Assembly: GCA_003864495.1 (NCBI GenBank)
Contig: ML133476.1
Location: forward strand, 74,802-138,801
Length of the DNA stretch: 64,000 nucleotides
Direction of reading: 5' to 3'
Origin: Nemopilema nomurai
Taxonomy: Eukaryota; Cnidaria; Scyphozoa; Rhizostomeae; Rhizostomatidae
In this document: one piece after another, positions 12,867-26,400 of the stretch
How the letters are laid out: every line of letters begins with the position of its first letter
How positions within the stretch are numbered: position 1 is the stretch's first letter
Notes under the pieces: model-generated
Told to the model about the DNA's origin: nothing
What the model saw: the letters and a program-made list of their open reading frames with translations, nothing else
Database searches by the model: none
Position numbers and translations under genes: made by a program

Positions 12867-15800
12867 TCTTGCGCAAGATTAGAGAATGCTTGAATCATTT
12901 GATTGTTTCGGTACGATTTTAGCTGTCGAAGCAGCCAAACCGTAAAAATTCACATTGTCAAGGGGATTGTATAATTTTGATGGAACAGAGGAAATTTACC
13001 AACCTTGACGTACACATGAATATTTCCTTTAATCATTGCTCACTTAAACACAACGAGACATAGAAGCATGTATTGCTGTTACTCCGTCCAGAAGAGACAT
13101 TTCGCAATGCTCGAAGGCTATTCTGGGGATATTTGACTATGGGCTACGATATGTTTTAAGCAGCTGCTTGCCATCGTCACCTCAAGTAGTCGAAAAAGTT
13201 CGAGTGGGATTTGGATTTCCCAAGAGCTTATCAATCATTTCGATTGTGATGTGTTGACGGGTTTCCTAGAATTAGGAATGGTGTTTTTTATGTTACTAAA
13301 AATATAATGTGTGACCAATTTAGTTTAGCATGTAGCTATGCCAGTCAATATTGTACCAGATGAATACCTGTACTAAGTTTATACCTGTACCAAGATAGGA
13401 CCTTCGCTAAACAACTTATGTATATAAATATATGCTGTCATAAGCTCATACACCGAGTTTAATAAGAGTAGAATAGATTTTCAGAAGAATACTTTCTGCT
13501 AAACGTTTTGAGCTAATTCTTCATTTTTATAGGTGGTAGAGAATCTAACCCAAAATGGAACTAGAATATAACAACAACAAATGATGATGAAAAAAATAGC
13601 AAAATGAGCTATTAATACCTATATAGACCCTTCTCAAACCCCTTCGAATGGCGACAGTATCAAAATGTATTTTGCGCTTGGAAGTTGTGTCCAATGAATT
13701 TTTGGTCTAATAGATTTCTGATATTTTTGAACTGTTAGTTCGCTGTGGACGAACGCGGTGGCCTTCTGGCCCATCTACTACATTTTTCACATTGAAAGAA
13801 CCTTACTTTCATCGAAACATTACATTCTTAGATGGAAGCTTGATCCGGCTAAAATGGCAAAGATTTCTTAGAATTTTCATTGGAAAAAGGGCAACATTTG
13901 TTTTTTGGCAATGTGTATTTGTACCCAAGTGTTTTTGGGAAAATTTCTATTTGAATTGCCAGAAACGGACTTTCTAAAATGGGGAGAGTAAATTTGAGTA
14001 TAAAATGATGAAGAAATGTGTAATCATGGCTCAACGGGTCAATTAATCAATTTATAATATAATCAAGCTCGTCAAATTACTATTCTCCCTAAACGTTTCC
14101 TGCTGTGGCCAGGGGCACATTTCAAAGCTGCTACTTTAGTAAGAAGCACATGTTTAAGTCGTTTAAGATATATGAAATTTAGTTAAATAAAAAATTTGAA
14201 ACCAAGAGGAAATGGAAAATACAATCCACTGTTCAAAGTGAGGCAATTGCTTGAAACAACTTGTAGCAAGGTGTTGAGCTTCGTGCCAATAGGAACAAAT
14301 TCACTGACAAGGAAGTCAATTCTCATCGAGAGATGAGCAGCTAGAAGCAGTACAACAAAAACAAGTCTTAAAATGGAATGCATGCAAGGACAGGGATTAT
14401 TGGACTCGTAATGTTTCTCCTGGCAAATACAGAAGTGACGTTACTGCTATCACAGCAAAGAGTGGGATTTGAATACAGACCTCGGATTTCTTGGACAGTT
14501 TATAAAGTAAACTGCGACGAAAACTAGCCCGTGAAACCTATGCCATCACACTGTGGCTTTGGCCGTCTAGGTGGAACAATACGACGCGCTTATTCTAAGG
14601 AATGCGAAAGAGTACAAGTTACAAACCTTGGGTGTTAACTTGACAGAGGTACTAACTGAGCTTAAACCTTCTTTATGAGTTCAATTCCCAATAGGACAGA
14701 CCAAACAAGTCAGGGGCAAGCTTTGACGCAGAAAGAGACAAAATAGATGTTTCAATGCCATTAGAAAAGGTATGAATTGCAAAAGGTGAGGGTATGGACC
14801 TGTCGAAAAAAGCTTCACGAGAAATTTCGCTTGAATTTTATGAATCGGGATTTGCTTGACAAAATTGGCTTTCCAATTGACATTGAATGGCCTTTTTTAT
14901 TTCATTTTTTATTTTTTATTTAGGTTTCATTAATGCGCTAAAGCAAACAGAAACGACTTTTAAACACAGCAAATGCATGCCCACAGTAAAACTTCTCATT
15001 CAGTCTAGCGCTTTCTGTTTACTTCCACTTTTCTCACCGGCTCGGCAATTTTTGTTGCAGGTGTGAGCCTAAGTTGCAGATTTTCTGCGAAGCTCCCTGA
15101 AAGTTGGCGGGTGCACGTGTTTATGTTCAAATTAATTCTCAGGACTTCTATTTTTAGCTACTTATTGTAGTCTCTCCAGCATACATTTGATTTCCTGCTC
15201 GCAACAACAAGGTGACTGCCCGTAGTGAATGGCCTATTTTCTTCCTCTCCTATTTACCCATTCATTCCTGTGTCCTAACATTTCATATTAACAAAAAACA
15301 AGTCGAGTGAGCAATAGATAGGAGGGCTGAAAAAAGAGACAATTCAGGACTTGCTGGTTCCTATGAGTATGCTGTACGTAATGGCGAATTTACCATAATT
15401 GACACAGATTCATGTATATGTTGCCCAATGGCTGCGCGATCTCCGACAGGTCTCATCTAGCAACGGCTCAGGCCCAGGGGCCTCTAAGGCTTTTAATTCT
15501 ATGGGGCCTCAAGCAAAATTTGTGTAGGCCTGTGCAGGTACTCTTTGTTTAGCTAGCCTGTACTACTTTGGCACATTCTAGGGGGCCTCTTGTTGGGTCC
15601 AGGGCCCTGCAGTTGTAAATGCGGCTCTGGCCTCATCGAACCATTTTGAATGGAAAGCCTTACTTAATCACATAGAAGAACAGCCCCATTTCATAACAAC
15701 CCAATGCCTCTATTTTCAACAACGTCCATTTGATAACCAAAGAACATAAGAGAGCTGCTTTCTGCTAAGGACTTTTGTCTTGTTCCACCTATTGCCGAAA

Positions 15801-16119
15801 AGGCATCTGGAATAGCTTTCGTTTACAAAGCCATCTCACTAAAAGCCAGTGGCGTAGCGTGAATCTTTTTAAAGGGCTTTCACTTTCGCCAAAAAGGGTA
15901 TGGTTGCGAGTGGCTTAGAAGTGAGCTGGTGAAACTATGGGGGGGGAGGTGTAAGATGAATTGTGCTGTAATCATGCTTTAATTTGTCAAACCCAGTTTG
16001 CGTTGTCAAACTATAGAAAAGCATCGTACCACTAGAGAAGATAATCATCCACAACGAAACAGTATGAAACTACTGGCTCCTTTGCGTACCCTGGAACCAC
16101 CATATCACGCCATATTAAG

Positions 16120-16164
16120 GCCTGGTTTCATATTGGATAACTTGCGATCATATGGAAACCAGGC
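16120..16164. repeat. 45-bp hairpin, possible miniature inverted-repeat element
   Basis: The left arm GCCTGGTTTCATAT (16120-16133) pairs with the right arm ATATGGAAACCAGGC (16150-16164), with one bulged base and a 16-nt loop. The pairing is read directly from the sequence. Interpretation as a transposon remnant is inference; no target-site duplication was established. Confidence 0.6.
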
Positions 16165-16999
16165 TGTACTGGACGGGATATGTACACCGAACATCAAATA
16201 ACAGTCTTTTGAAGACAGCAGTTACGAAATTTTCATGATGGGACATTGACAAGAAAGTCTCGCGTGGAAAGAGGTGGCAGGTGATGCAATGTCCGCGGTG
16301 GAGGAGCAGCACCAGGGATAAGGAGGGCACCCAGAATCGACAACACCATGCATATTTCCAGCGCTTCAACAGGCAGATGATGCCGGGTGGTTTGACCTTC
16401 TACTTCAAGGCCTGTATGAGATAGGCCCTGATTAGAAGATGATCTTCATCCTGCTGTTAGCAGAGGACTTGTCACCACCATACACGATGCAAACTTCATA
16501 AAAAGACAAGGCCATCATTGAAATGCGAGAAGTTGAAAAATGAATCTCCTTAATCTGAGGCAACCATTTGCAAGTGGATGGAACTTTTGAGCAGAGTCCA
16601 GAAAAGTTGCTAAACTTCCTCCAGACAAAAGCATCCTAGAAGGCAAACCATCCTCACAGAACTATATAAAGTGGGCTTGGCTTAGGTGTGTCGCATGGCC
16701 TTCTATTGTTTTTTGAGGACCTTCCTCCGGTCAGTGACTGTGCGACGGTAATGTTGTCCTGACTCTGCTTTTGAGAAAGAATGTACGATATCAAACCTGG
16801 TCGGTAGCTTTTGACTGCTAAGAGATAGAAACGCTAAACTACAACTGATGATATAACAAACCAGAAAATGCATTAAGAGAGCAGAGGCATTGTGGAAAAA
16901 TCAATTTTCCTAACTTGTGGAGACAGTCTTGATAAAGATTCGGTGGCCCTTGGTGAATCCAGATCTAAAGCTGACTGGAGCTCATAGTTGCTCAACCTA

Positions 17000-17058
17000 T
17001 AAGGGGTGTGTTAAAAGGGCTCTGTCAAAGTCCGTATATAACGTTTGACACACCCTAT
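17000..17058. repeat. Imperfect inverted repeat
   Basis: ATAAGGGGTGTGTTAAA near 17000 and TTTGACACACCCTAT at 17044-17058 are imperfect reverse complements separated by about 28 nt. It could be the end of a small non-autonomous element or a chance hairpin. Confidence 0.45.
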
Positions 17059-18391
17059 CAGGGTGGAGCATGAACTCTTGAAGTTTTTCAGAATGTACTG
17101 GAAATTAAATGATAACAATAATAATAACAATAGTTATCATGACATAAGGAAAGTCTTAGGGACTTAATGAGGCCTGTTGCCACTGGACCTCTAAGAAAAT
17201 CCACCAATAACAGTGCGAAATACACTCATGACAAGGATAAATATGATAACAACAATTGTTAGGGACAACAAGGACTTGAAGTCTGATTTTGCTAGTTGCA
17301 ATTTGTTTTCAAGCTTATACAGGCCTTGTTTGACGGTAAAAATTTGATAAAATAATGATAAATTTTTAACATTGTCTTAAAAATCATTGGGATTTCGTTT
17401 CTGGACATAACCTTTCAAATTGAACAGAATGTTTGTCTTTAACACTTCGATCTCAGTGTAGATGTGTCTTTAGGTAATTTTCGCATCTGAAAGATACGTC
17501 TCAAGATCAATTTTTACGAATCATTTTCCAAATCGACTTTTTCTGGGGAGGGGGGAGGGGGTGGTGAGGTATTCAATTGATGCCTTTACGTACCTGCCTA
17601 CCTTGCTGCAGTTTTGCCATGGCTAGAGCTCCAGGCTCTGGAAATCAGGCCACTATGACAGTGGGTAGTAATAGCAATAATAATAGTAATAGACAACAAC
17701 AAACAAAAATATTAATAGTGGATAGAAAAATAACACGACGTAATAGAATGACGGCAAAATAAGGTCAAATTATGGCAAAATAAGTTATACAATTTCATAT
17801 ATTTTCACATTTCTATATTCAATGTCTAGGCTTGCCTCTCAAGAAAGTTACAAGGGGTTCTAGCTAAAATTTACAGTTACCATTGATATTACTTTAAACA
17901 ACTATAGAAACCTATTTACTGCAGTATGCATTATTTACACAAGATAATCTGCAAGGTTATAATAAAAATGGAAACTGTCCACTAGATAGAATGTGTTAAC
18001 TAAACTCGAAAAAAATAAACTCAGTCTTTGACGTGTGTTCACGGTGTTTACATTTTTTCATGATGTAAACATGACTGAAAGGCGAAATCCTTATTTAAAG
18101 CAGAGTGTCCATTATAAGGGCGCCATGTGTCGCTGCATCTCAAAATACAATAATCTTCCCGTTTATATTCCTCGCCTGGTCTGTACTTTGCTTTTCCTTC
18201 TAGTGAACAGTAATCGAACTTCAACCTGTCAGCCGAGGAAAATTACACCAGTTGATGTACTTTTTACCGTGTGTCTTAAACGGAAGCCATCTTTAAATAT
18301 TATTAAATGAAATTGCTGAACAGCTTTCAAAAGAACAGAGAAATGAATAGAAACTATAACGAAAACAGGGCAGCATCACTTTACTTGAGAT

Positions 18392-18760
18392 TTGGTGGCC
18401 CTTCGAAGGCGCGTTTATTGCTCAACCCTGCCACACCACTTCGGCATGTCTGGCCGTGGGAATGACCATTCCAATGTTTTTCACAGAGGTTCGTCAGGGA
18501 AGCACCAATCCAAAATGGCTGCTGACACATCTGATCCACGTGGAGTCAAATCTTGGAGGCGTCTTGCTGACGTGAATACTATTGAAGCATGTGATGATAT
18601 AGTACGGAAGCATTCGCGTAGGAGAATATCTCCAAGTCTTAAAGCAACTTTTGCAGCGAATTTTCCGTTTCTGCGTAAGCGTGGTTAGGACTTGGAAGGC
18701 GTACTCGTGGTATCGCGTATGAGATCATCAAGTTTCTCGAAAAACTCAGGTATGTTTTGG
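18392..18760 (+). CDS. Unrecognised possible coding segment, interrupted
   Basis: An open frame of 98 codons (18392-18688) is richer in G+C than its surroundings. It has internal methionines, including one reading MSGRGNDHSN. It ends at TAG 18686. Just after the stop, a second frame continues as GLGRRTRGIAYEIIKFLEKL to a good donor (CAG|GTATGT, about 18749). The change of frame suggests a decayed gene or retrocopy, a sequence error, or chance. The two halves could also be joined by a nominal 14-nt GT-AG gap that is too short for an intron. I do not recognise the protein. The MSGRG start resembles histone H4 only for five residues. Confidence 0.25.
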
Positions 18761-21700
18761 GTTTTCCTCTTCCATTTTGTCCCTGGCATTTTTAAGCTGA
18801 AATTTTTTCGTTTTATGGCGCTGCTTGGTCAATATTGTTTTTCCTAAAAATGTGCAAAGCCGGCGTTTTTAGTACGCCACTTTATATCAAGGGAATTTCA
18901 ATTACACGGCTATTCAGGATGGTTGAAGCTGACTATTTTTGAGACATCCTCATTAATTTTCCTCTTTATAATGCATTAGTGATCACCAGTGAAAGAATTA
19001 TTTCGAACTCAAGCTACCATCTAATTCTTCATACAACAGAACTGTTTCGACATAATTTGTATAAAGAATAAGTGATCTTAAAATGGTTCATGGAAACTTA
19101 TAGAATGAATCTATCATCGCATCGCAAAATCTTTTTCTAATCAATATCTGTCGTACAACTTTTTCATTTCACTTTTTGTTTTTACTTTTTCACCAAAGTT
19201 TTGAAAAAGTTTCCAGTTAATGATGTATCTAAGAGTCTTTCACGGTAGACAGCAAAGAAGCAAGCGTCATATGTTTTATTCAAAATCAATAGAGTGGGCT
19301 ATCTTGTTTTTGAAAACATGTGGCATGTACAAGAAGATCGCAAATTAACCATACCAAATCAGATTCTACAGACGAAATTGGGTTATTCTTAGGTAACGAT
19401 CGAGAATTGAGATTGGGAATGTTGCTCATACGTTTAGCTTGCTGAAAATTTCAGTTCATTCAATAATCAAGATATCTTTAATTTATGCGGATATATTTAT
19501 GTAAATTACCCTATCATGAATATCATTGTTTCTGTGTATGTCCAGTAAATCAATGCTATGCTAACCACACACTTGCTCAGGGAAAGGTAAGAGATGTTGT
19601 CAAATTTCATTTTAATAACTATTTCATACAACTCTCACCTTTTATGAAGGAAATCAGTCAGTAGATAACACTTTTCCTTTTTTTGCTTTGCCCCCTTAAC
19701 AGTAACTACAAAGTTTTCACATTTTGCTTATGTTAGAATAAACGTCTTTAAACCCTCCCTCAAGGAGAGTCAGGCCCTCTAAATAAGATACTTTGTTGGT
19801 AAACTGATCAAAAGTTATAATAGACATTTTTGCTTGTTTGTTCTTCTGGCAGCTCTTATACTCAGATATTATTTGCCCTTTTGAGCAAAGATAGTCAATG
19901 AGATATTATATCCAACTTATTTTAGAAGCTTTTTGAAGGCTGTTAAAGCTAGATTTTCAGCCCCTTACTATCCAGTTGTTGCTTTTTGTTCAAGGACACA
20001 GCTGCCACTGTTTAGAGTGGGACACTGTTTGAGCTGCAGGATCTTTCACAATAGTAAATCCCGCAAGAGATATTGTCCATGGCTTGACCACTACTCCAAA
20101 ATGAAAAAGGGTATGGTCACAAAAGCTGCCTATCTTTTGGTAGTATCCATAATTGATCATAGCTTCTAACTGAGGCAAACTAAACAAACAAAAGCATTTC
20201 TTTGTAACCAGGTAAAGAGAAAATTAAACAAAGTTAGCCATTTTTACATGCATCTTTGAATAAAGTTGGGCAACCAATTTCTGGATTTACAATGAATTCT
20301 AGCTATAGCCGTTCATGCAGTGCTCCCAATAGAACCATCAAGATGTGGCTATTCTGTTGAGGATGTTTGCAAAAAGAGGAGAATATGTCAACTGGTTTTC
20401 AAGTACCAAGAAAATATTTGATCTCAAAGCCACTGGCTCGCAAGTTGCTTTCTGTTAGAAGTATATGATTGCAAGTATCAAAGGAATATCAACTGATGTA
20501 TTGTTACTAACAGAGTTAATTGTTCTTCGTAAAACTTTAAATGTGATAATGCTTCATAGTTAACAGGGAACCTCACAAATAACATGAAACTCTAAATGAA
20601 ATCACAGAATTTCTGCTACTCTATGCACATAACTCACTTGACAACACATCTGATAGAATAATTCATAATAATATTATGCTTTTTTTGCTTTCCCTCTGCA
20701 ATATTTTCTAAATGAAAGTTTTGATTGTCTATGTAAAACTGAAATATTGTGACTGATATCATCAAATAGAGATTACTTCTGTATCTAATTTTTGCACTGT
20801 ATAAATGTTTTATGCCAATCAACATTGCATTACAAGTCCATTTGGGTTTAAAGTAATACAACTGAGCTCCATTAACACACATTCTGAATTATGTAGAAGA
20901 TACCTTAAAACAATGAGCTGACTTTTGTCACTCACATCTGGTTGTGGAATTTTAGTACCTGACTTACAGGTCATTCTATGTGAAAAGGAACCAGATTAAC
21001 TTAGATTTGCTACTTTGCAATTTTGTTCTTGCATCTTAAAATTTTCCATTTATTTAATAGTATGATCGATTTAGAGTAACAGTGAAAACTGACATTTTGT
21101 AAACTCACTTTATATCTACAGCTACATATCTCTATATAACATCAGTAATTTGTGACTAACTAGCCTGTTTTTATTAAGTAAATTATTGCAATCATTAGAT
21201 ATTGCCAAAAATAAATTAATAAATGTATTGGCTCTTGGTTTGTCCAGGTTTTGTTTTTTTTCTAAGACAGTATCCATCATACGTGGTACGAATGGAGATA
21301 CAGTTGTGGCACCAGGGTAATTACCTCCCCCCTCCCACATTGCCAAGATATGGTCTACCTAATTCATCTAAAAACGGATACAAATATTCTTGGGTAGGGG
21401 TAGGTTATATCTTTTCAATATTGACAGAAAGGACAGAAAATTGTTGCATCATTATTGCAAAACATAAACGGTTTTCGACAGAATCCTTTGAAATTATGAT
21501 GCAGCTTTCAGCATTCAGGTCATCAAAATGAAACCATGACAACTCTAGAAACCTATCTTGTTACTCAAAGAGATATGGTCTTTCAGGGAAAAGCCTCGCT
21601 GTGGAGCATTTCTTATTTGGGAAGTCTGCCTCTTAACAGTTACGTGAGAAAGAAATAGAGGCAAAAGCAAAAAAATGGTTTAAAAACCTGCCGTCAATGT

Positions 21701-23401
21701 TGAAGTGTTTCAAGGAAAGCGATCTTCAGAACCTCTACCCGACATTGCATAGAGCTCAAATAATAGCAGCATGAACTCACGTAACAACTGCATCATACGA
21801 AAGGCCACACAGCAGAGTCAAATTAAAAAACACTTACTTGCGTGCCAAAATGGGGGAAGAAAGACCCGAGCAGTTGGTCATTATCAGTAGTGAGCAAGAT
21901 TTTAAAGTGCAATAGATCTCTACCAATTTCAGGAGACATTTGCCATAAAGCTAAGAAAACTTCCTCCTTAAGCAATAAACTTTAGAATTTCACTTTTTTG
22001 AAAACATTATGTAGTAAATTCCAAACAGTATAAAAAGAGTATAAAAAGACTTTCCTGGTAAAATGGGTTTTGAATGAGCGTAGTCCACGAAAATTTTTTC
22101 GGAGTAATCAGTTACATACCCCCCCCCCCCCCCCCCACTTTTTTCAGGTTGGCGCCGCCACTTGATAGAGATGAGGGTGTGATATTTGTTTGACCTTCTA
22201 AAATTATTTCTGCCGAGATTGGTTTCAAGGCTTTTGTTCACTTTCAAAACGCAAAGACAGTTCTCTATTTGTTTTGAAACGTAAGCCAGTTTGCAGTTGA
22301 TCTGTAGTTATAATCGAAGAGAAAAAAGAGCCCGGTGAATCTGGGTAGAGAAAAGACCCTTGTGTTGCTTTTAAAGTGGTGGCTAGAACGTTAAACGCAT
22401 GTGTACGAGGCTAGGTACAGCGGTTTGGTCAAGATACACGTTGTATCTCATAGCAACGCACAAAAGTGAGGCAGAGTTCAGGTTCATGTGTTTCCCTAGC
22501 GTTTCGTTTTTACAGATCAATCCCAGGTCGAAGACTTTTGTTGAGATATTTATGGTAAAGTAAACGATTTAAACTGACAGCTGGCTCTATGTTCTTGACA
22601 AAATACTGCTCAGTTTATCTAGTGAATGTGTAAGTAAGAAGAAAGTTTTAACTCCTTGAAATGGTAAATTGTAAGCAAGACGATTTCATTTTCTGATTTG
22701 ACAGTTCTCTCGGAAAAGATCTTAACAACGTTTCACTCGTTTCAAGCAGCTAAAGGCTTTTTCACCGAAGGCCTCAGAATCCAGACAAACGCTAACTGCA
22801 GCCAGCCTTTATATATGACGTAGTTACGGAGTACATAAATAGAATCAAGTGCCCCTCCTACTCATTTGTTTATTAATAATGCAAGTGGAGTATTCAACTG
22901 ATAATTAACTATACTTGATTTCAAATTCTCCACCCGGTGAATTCTTTTTCATGACGCACAAAAACAAAAATAATGAACTTGACTGGTGCTTGAATGACAT
23001 GACGCCACAGACAATTTTAACAAGGAAGCTGAATCATCTAGAAAATTGCCATAAAATCTTGTCTTTATTTCTTTTCCTACCCAAAGGACCTTTTAATTTC
23101 AAATTTTTTCAACGTAAGGCAACGTCTTCAATGCCAGTCATCAAATCAAAGTATGAAAAACTGTATCGTCTTTGACTCCTAATCGTTGGTTTATTTTAAA
23201 AAGAAGCTCAGGACAAGCTCAATGCAGTCTTAAAGTAATGCCAAAGGTCTTAGTAATGGGTTGGGGGTGGGAATCGATTTTGTGAGATGTTTGATGACGT
23301 TGATGACACCTTGTGACACGTTGATGACATTGATGACACCCGCTAACCAAGTCACTTGCTCTTCAGGTTCCCACAAGCTCGGTTTCTTCGTTTAAAGTCA
23401 G
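18761..23401. other. Intergenic region without recognised genes
   Basis: AT-rich sequence with only short, stop-bounded frames. One homopolymer and repeat-like segment lies near 22.1 kb. The stretch 22900-23400, just before AKAP1, is plausible promoter/5' UTR and contains a short GTTGATGACA-type direct repeat near 23297-23340. Confidence 0.55.
22119..22136. repeat. Poly-C tract (18 nt)
   Basis: An uninterrupted run of C on the plus strand. It is followed at 22148-22164 by GGTTGGCGCCGCCACTTG, whose reverse complement (AAGTGGCGGCGCCAACC) has the AGTGGCG look of some repeat ends. Confidence 0.8.
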
Positions 23402-26400
23402 ATGGTGCTGCTGACTGCAATCAGCAGCGTCCTGAAAACGTTGCTCACCATGTCCGAGAAGCCCGAGGCGAAAAATGGTGCCGTGTCAGATCCCTGCTGG
23501 GGTGATGCTGACGTGGAACCAACCGAGGTGGACAGCCAACAGGAGTTTCGTAGCAGTACGCTGGTCATTTCGACGGAGTTTCTGCACGCAGGCACAGCGC
23601 TGACAGCCTATCAAGCCATGCCGCTCGAAAACAGGCCGCAGAGTTTTCTAGGCAACTACCAAGCTGTTTGCATAGCCACTGCGTACGGCCCGAGCGCAGT
23701 GGCTGTGGAGTCTCCTGTCCGTGACGTCACGAGCTACCAAGATTTCCCATCAGAGGAAGGTATGGATTCTTTCGACAATGACAACTGGATGTCTAGAATG
23801 AGTTGCTTGAGGCTTCTTGATCGCGCCAAAAGTCGCCGTCGTTGTCATGCCTCTAGAATTCCGAAAGACACGTGGGTTTTTGAGTTTCCCAGAGAGCTGT
23901 GCGGCCGGCTCGTCGGCAGAGGTGGGCGCACCATCCAGTCAATCATGCAGGACTCTGGCACCTATCTGACGCTGTGTCCCGAAAGAATGAACCCGTCCAA
24001 CCAGGTCCTCAAGATATCTGGCACAGAGAACCAGATCCTCAAAGCTGTGAATATCATCGACTCGAAGTTCTCCAGCGGCGCCAAGGTGGCTGACAGCAGG
24101 CTGCTGCCACTAGTAAGCGGCCAACCGGCCACGGAGGTGCGGCAAGTCCAAATCGCCGCCGATAGAGAAGTCGATGTGGTGATTTCAACCGTGGTGAATG
24201 CGGGCCACTTCTACCTGATAATGCCCCAGTTGGCCGCGGTGGGTAACATGCACTTGTTTGAAAAGCAGATGGCCAAATGCTACAACATGGGCCATGTTCC
24301 TAAGCTGGACAGTGCCCCCCAGCCTGGTACCTACTGCGTGGCAAAGTACGATGACAAATGGGCTAGGATTCAAGTGGTCAGCAGTTTTGCACGATCCGAG
24401 AAAGTCGAAGCCATTCTTGTTGACTATGGCACGTATGCCCTGTTTCCTAGTTCATCGCTGCGCAAGATAAGGTAATTTACAACATATATATTCGTATATT
24501 CAGACGCGAACATACCTAAATGGGTCTTGACTATCTTATTAACCTGAACTGACCCAATTTGGACCGAATACTTGCACTCGACTCGTTGGCGTAGCCTACC
24601 CATGTTAAACTCAGGCAGAATGTCCTGGAGTTTGACACAGGCTGGGACTGACAGGCCTCTAGCGTGAAAAGATGACTTGAGTGGACAAGGGGCTTTGTTT
24701 GCGTAGAGAAGAACTTTAAACACGGGTTTTCCCATTTCTCTTGTGTTTTCTCCCTGAGTCAGCATCAATTATTAACGAAGTAGATTGAGTAACGCACCTG
24801 TGCCTTAGGTTTCTCACTTTCCTCGTTTTCAGGATTGCAGGTATAACGAATATTTTATAATAATCATTATTAGAAGCAAGCTAATAAAAACTAAATCGTC
24901 TTCCAACATTTTTGTAAGCTTTTCAAGATGAAATTTCTTAATCGTTTTATAATCTAAATTTAATTTTATCACACAAATTAATTGCTGTGGGTAAATTTCT
25001 AGCTTTTATAGCATTTTATTTTGTCTTGTATTGCTCTAAGTTCAGTGTTCTCCAACTTTTTTGCATCCAAAAAATAAAAAAAAACTGCAAATTTATTGTT
25101 TTTTGATAATTATATCTAGCTGTCCTCTGAGTGAGTGAGTTAGTGAGTGATAGTAGAATAACATCCAGAGATATGCAGACGTGTTTATGATTAAATACAT
25201 TTTGCTAGCACAATTTTGTTCTATCCTACTTTGAACTTAGGAATAGGTATTATTAAGAATAACATGTTCATGCGTTGTTCGAACAGCAGAGGGGATTCTT
25301 TTAACGGCAATGACTATGAACCCTAGCAAGTCTTTTATTCTGGACTACTTGATATAAAGGGCCAAATAATTACTGTTTCAATGTTTGTAAATCATTCCCA
25401 ATGCATTAGCCTTGAGTAATAGATGGGTCATTTTTTGTAGAGCGGATTTCTTGGAGGTACCATTCCTGGCAAGCGAATGTTCTTTGGCCAACATAATACC
25501 ACGAAATGGTACGTGAAACAGGAGTGTGTTTATTTTCATTTGTTTTGTAAGGACAGCCAGTATTAAAATATTGCTTTATTGTAAATATAGTGGGAAAATT
25601 ATCTGTTTTCAATTATACATAATGTCTAGTAGGCAAAATATAAATGAATTTCCGACAAATCCCGGGACCAGTTTTCAAATGCCATTCGGCTGTGTACGTT
25701 TTCCGAAGAAGATATCACATGAGCAACTTCATAATGCTGAAACTCATGTTCCAGGTGTTTATATTTGAACAAAAATTTATGTTTGAAATGCCATACCCTT
25801 AAATGAGGATGTTGTAGGAAATTAGGCAACATATTTGTGCAGGGGGGAATTTATCATTTATGTAGTAGAGAACTCATAATAAAGTGGGAAAGTGCCTACA
25901 ACTGTAATATCTTCTTTTGCTATCAAACGAACTGTTACCAGCTCGCTACTAGGCCATTCACCAAAAGTCTTTTCGTTTCACCGCTGAAACTGTTAACTCT
26001 CTGCCTCGAAGTTTTTCTGTTGCTTACACAGATTATTTGGATGATATCCGAATTAATTATACCGTAATTGAAGTAGTTTGCTCTGCAAATCTTCATCATG
26101 TTCGCTAAATATTGCATTCTTCTTGAAACTCGACTGGTGTTTTCTTAATTTTTGCTTAATTTTTATTCTTCTCGTTCCTAGATGAATTGTTTTTTTCAAT
26201 GTCGGTGACAAATCTCTTCCAAACTCTGACAGAGAATCGAAATCTGAAGGGCATTGCACGTGGATCGAAAAATGGGGTGCAATATGTCGAGTTATTTGTG
26301 CAAGAGAATAACAAGGTTTGTGGTGCTCTCGAATCGAATCAACTCCTCCACGACCACACCTCCAGTAGCCAGGTGCTCTACAGTATACTTCGACGTTCAG

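Larger units (their letters stand above)
12867..18391. other. Intergenic region without recognised genes
   Basis: Frames are short, stop-rich and lack splice-consistent coding character. The part 15.8-17.1 kb looks repeat-derived, with two inverted repeats described separately and a G-run near 15940. Low-complexity AAT/AAC and AATAATAG-type runs occur near 17.11 and 17.67 kb. Confidence 0.6.

Noticed and set aside
18448..18462. MSGRG start suggesting histone H4
   Set aside because: Only the first five residues match; the rest has no histone-fold similarity.
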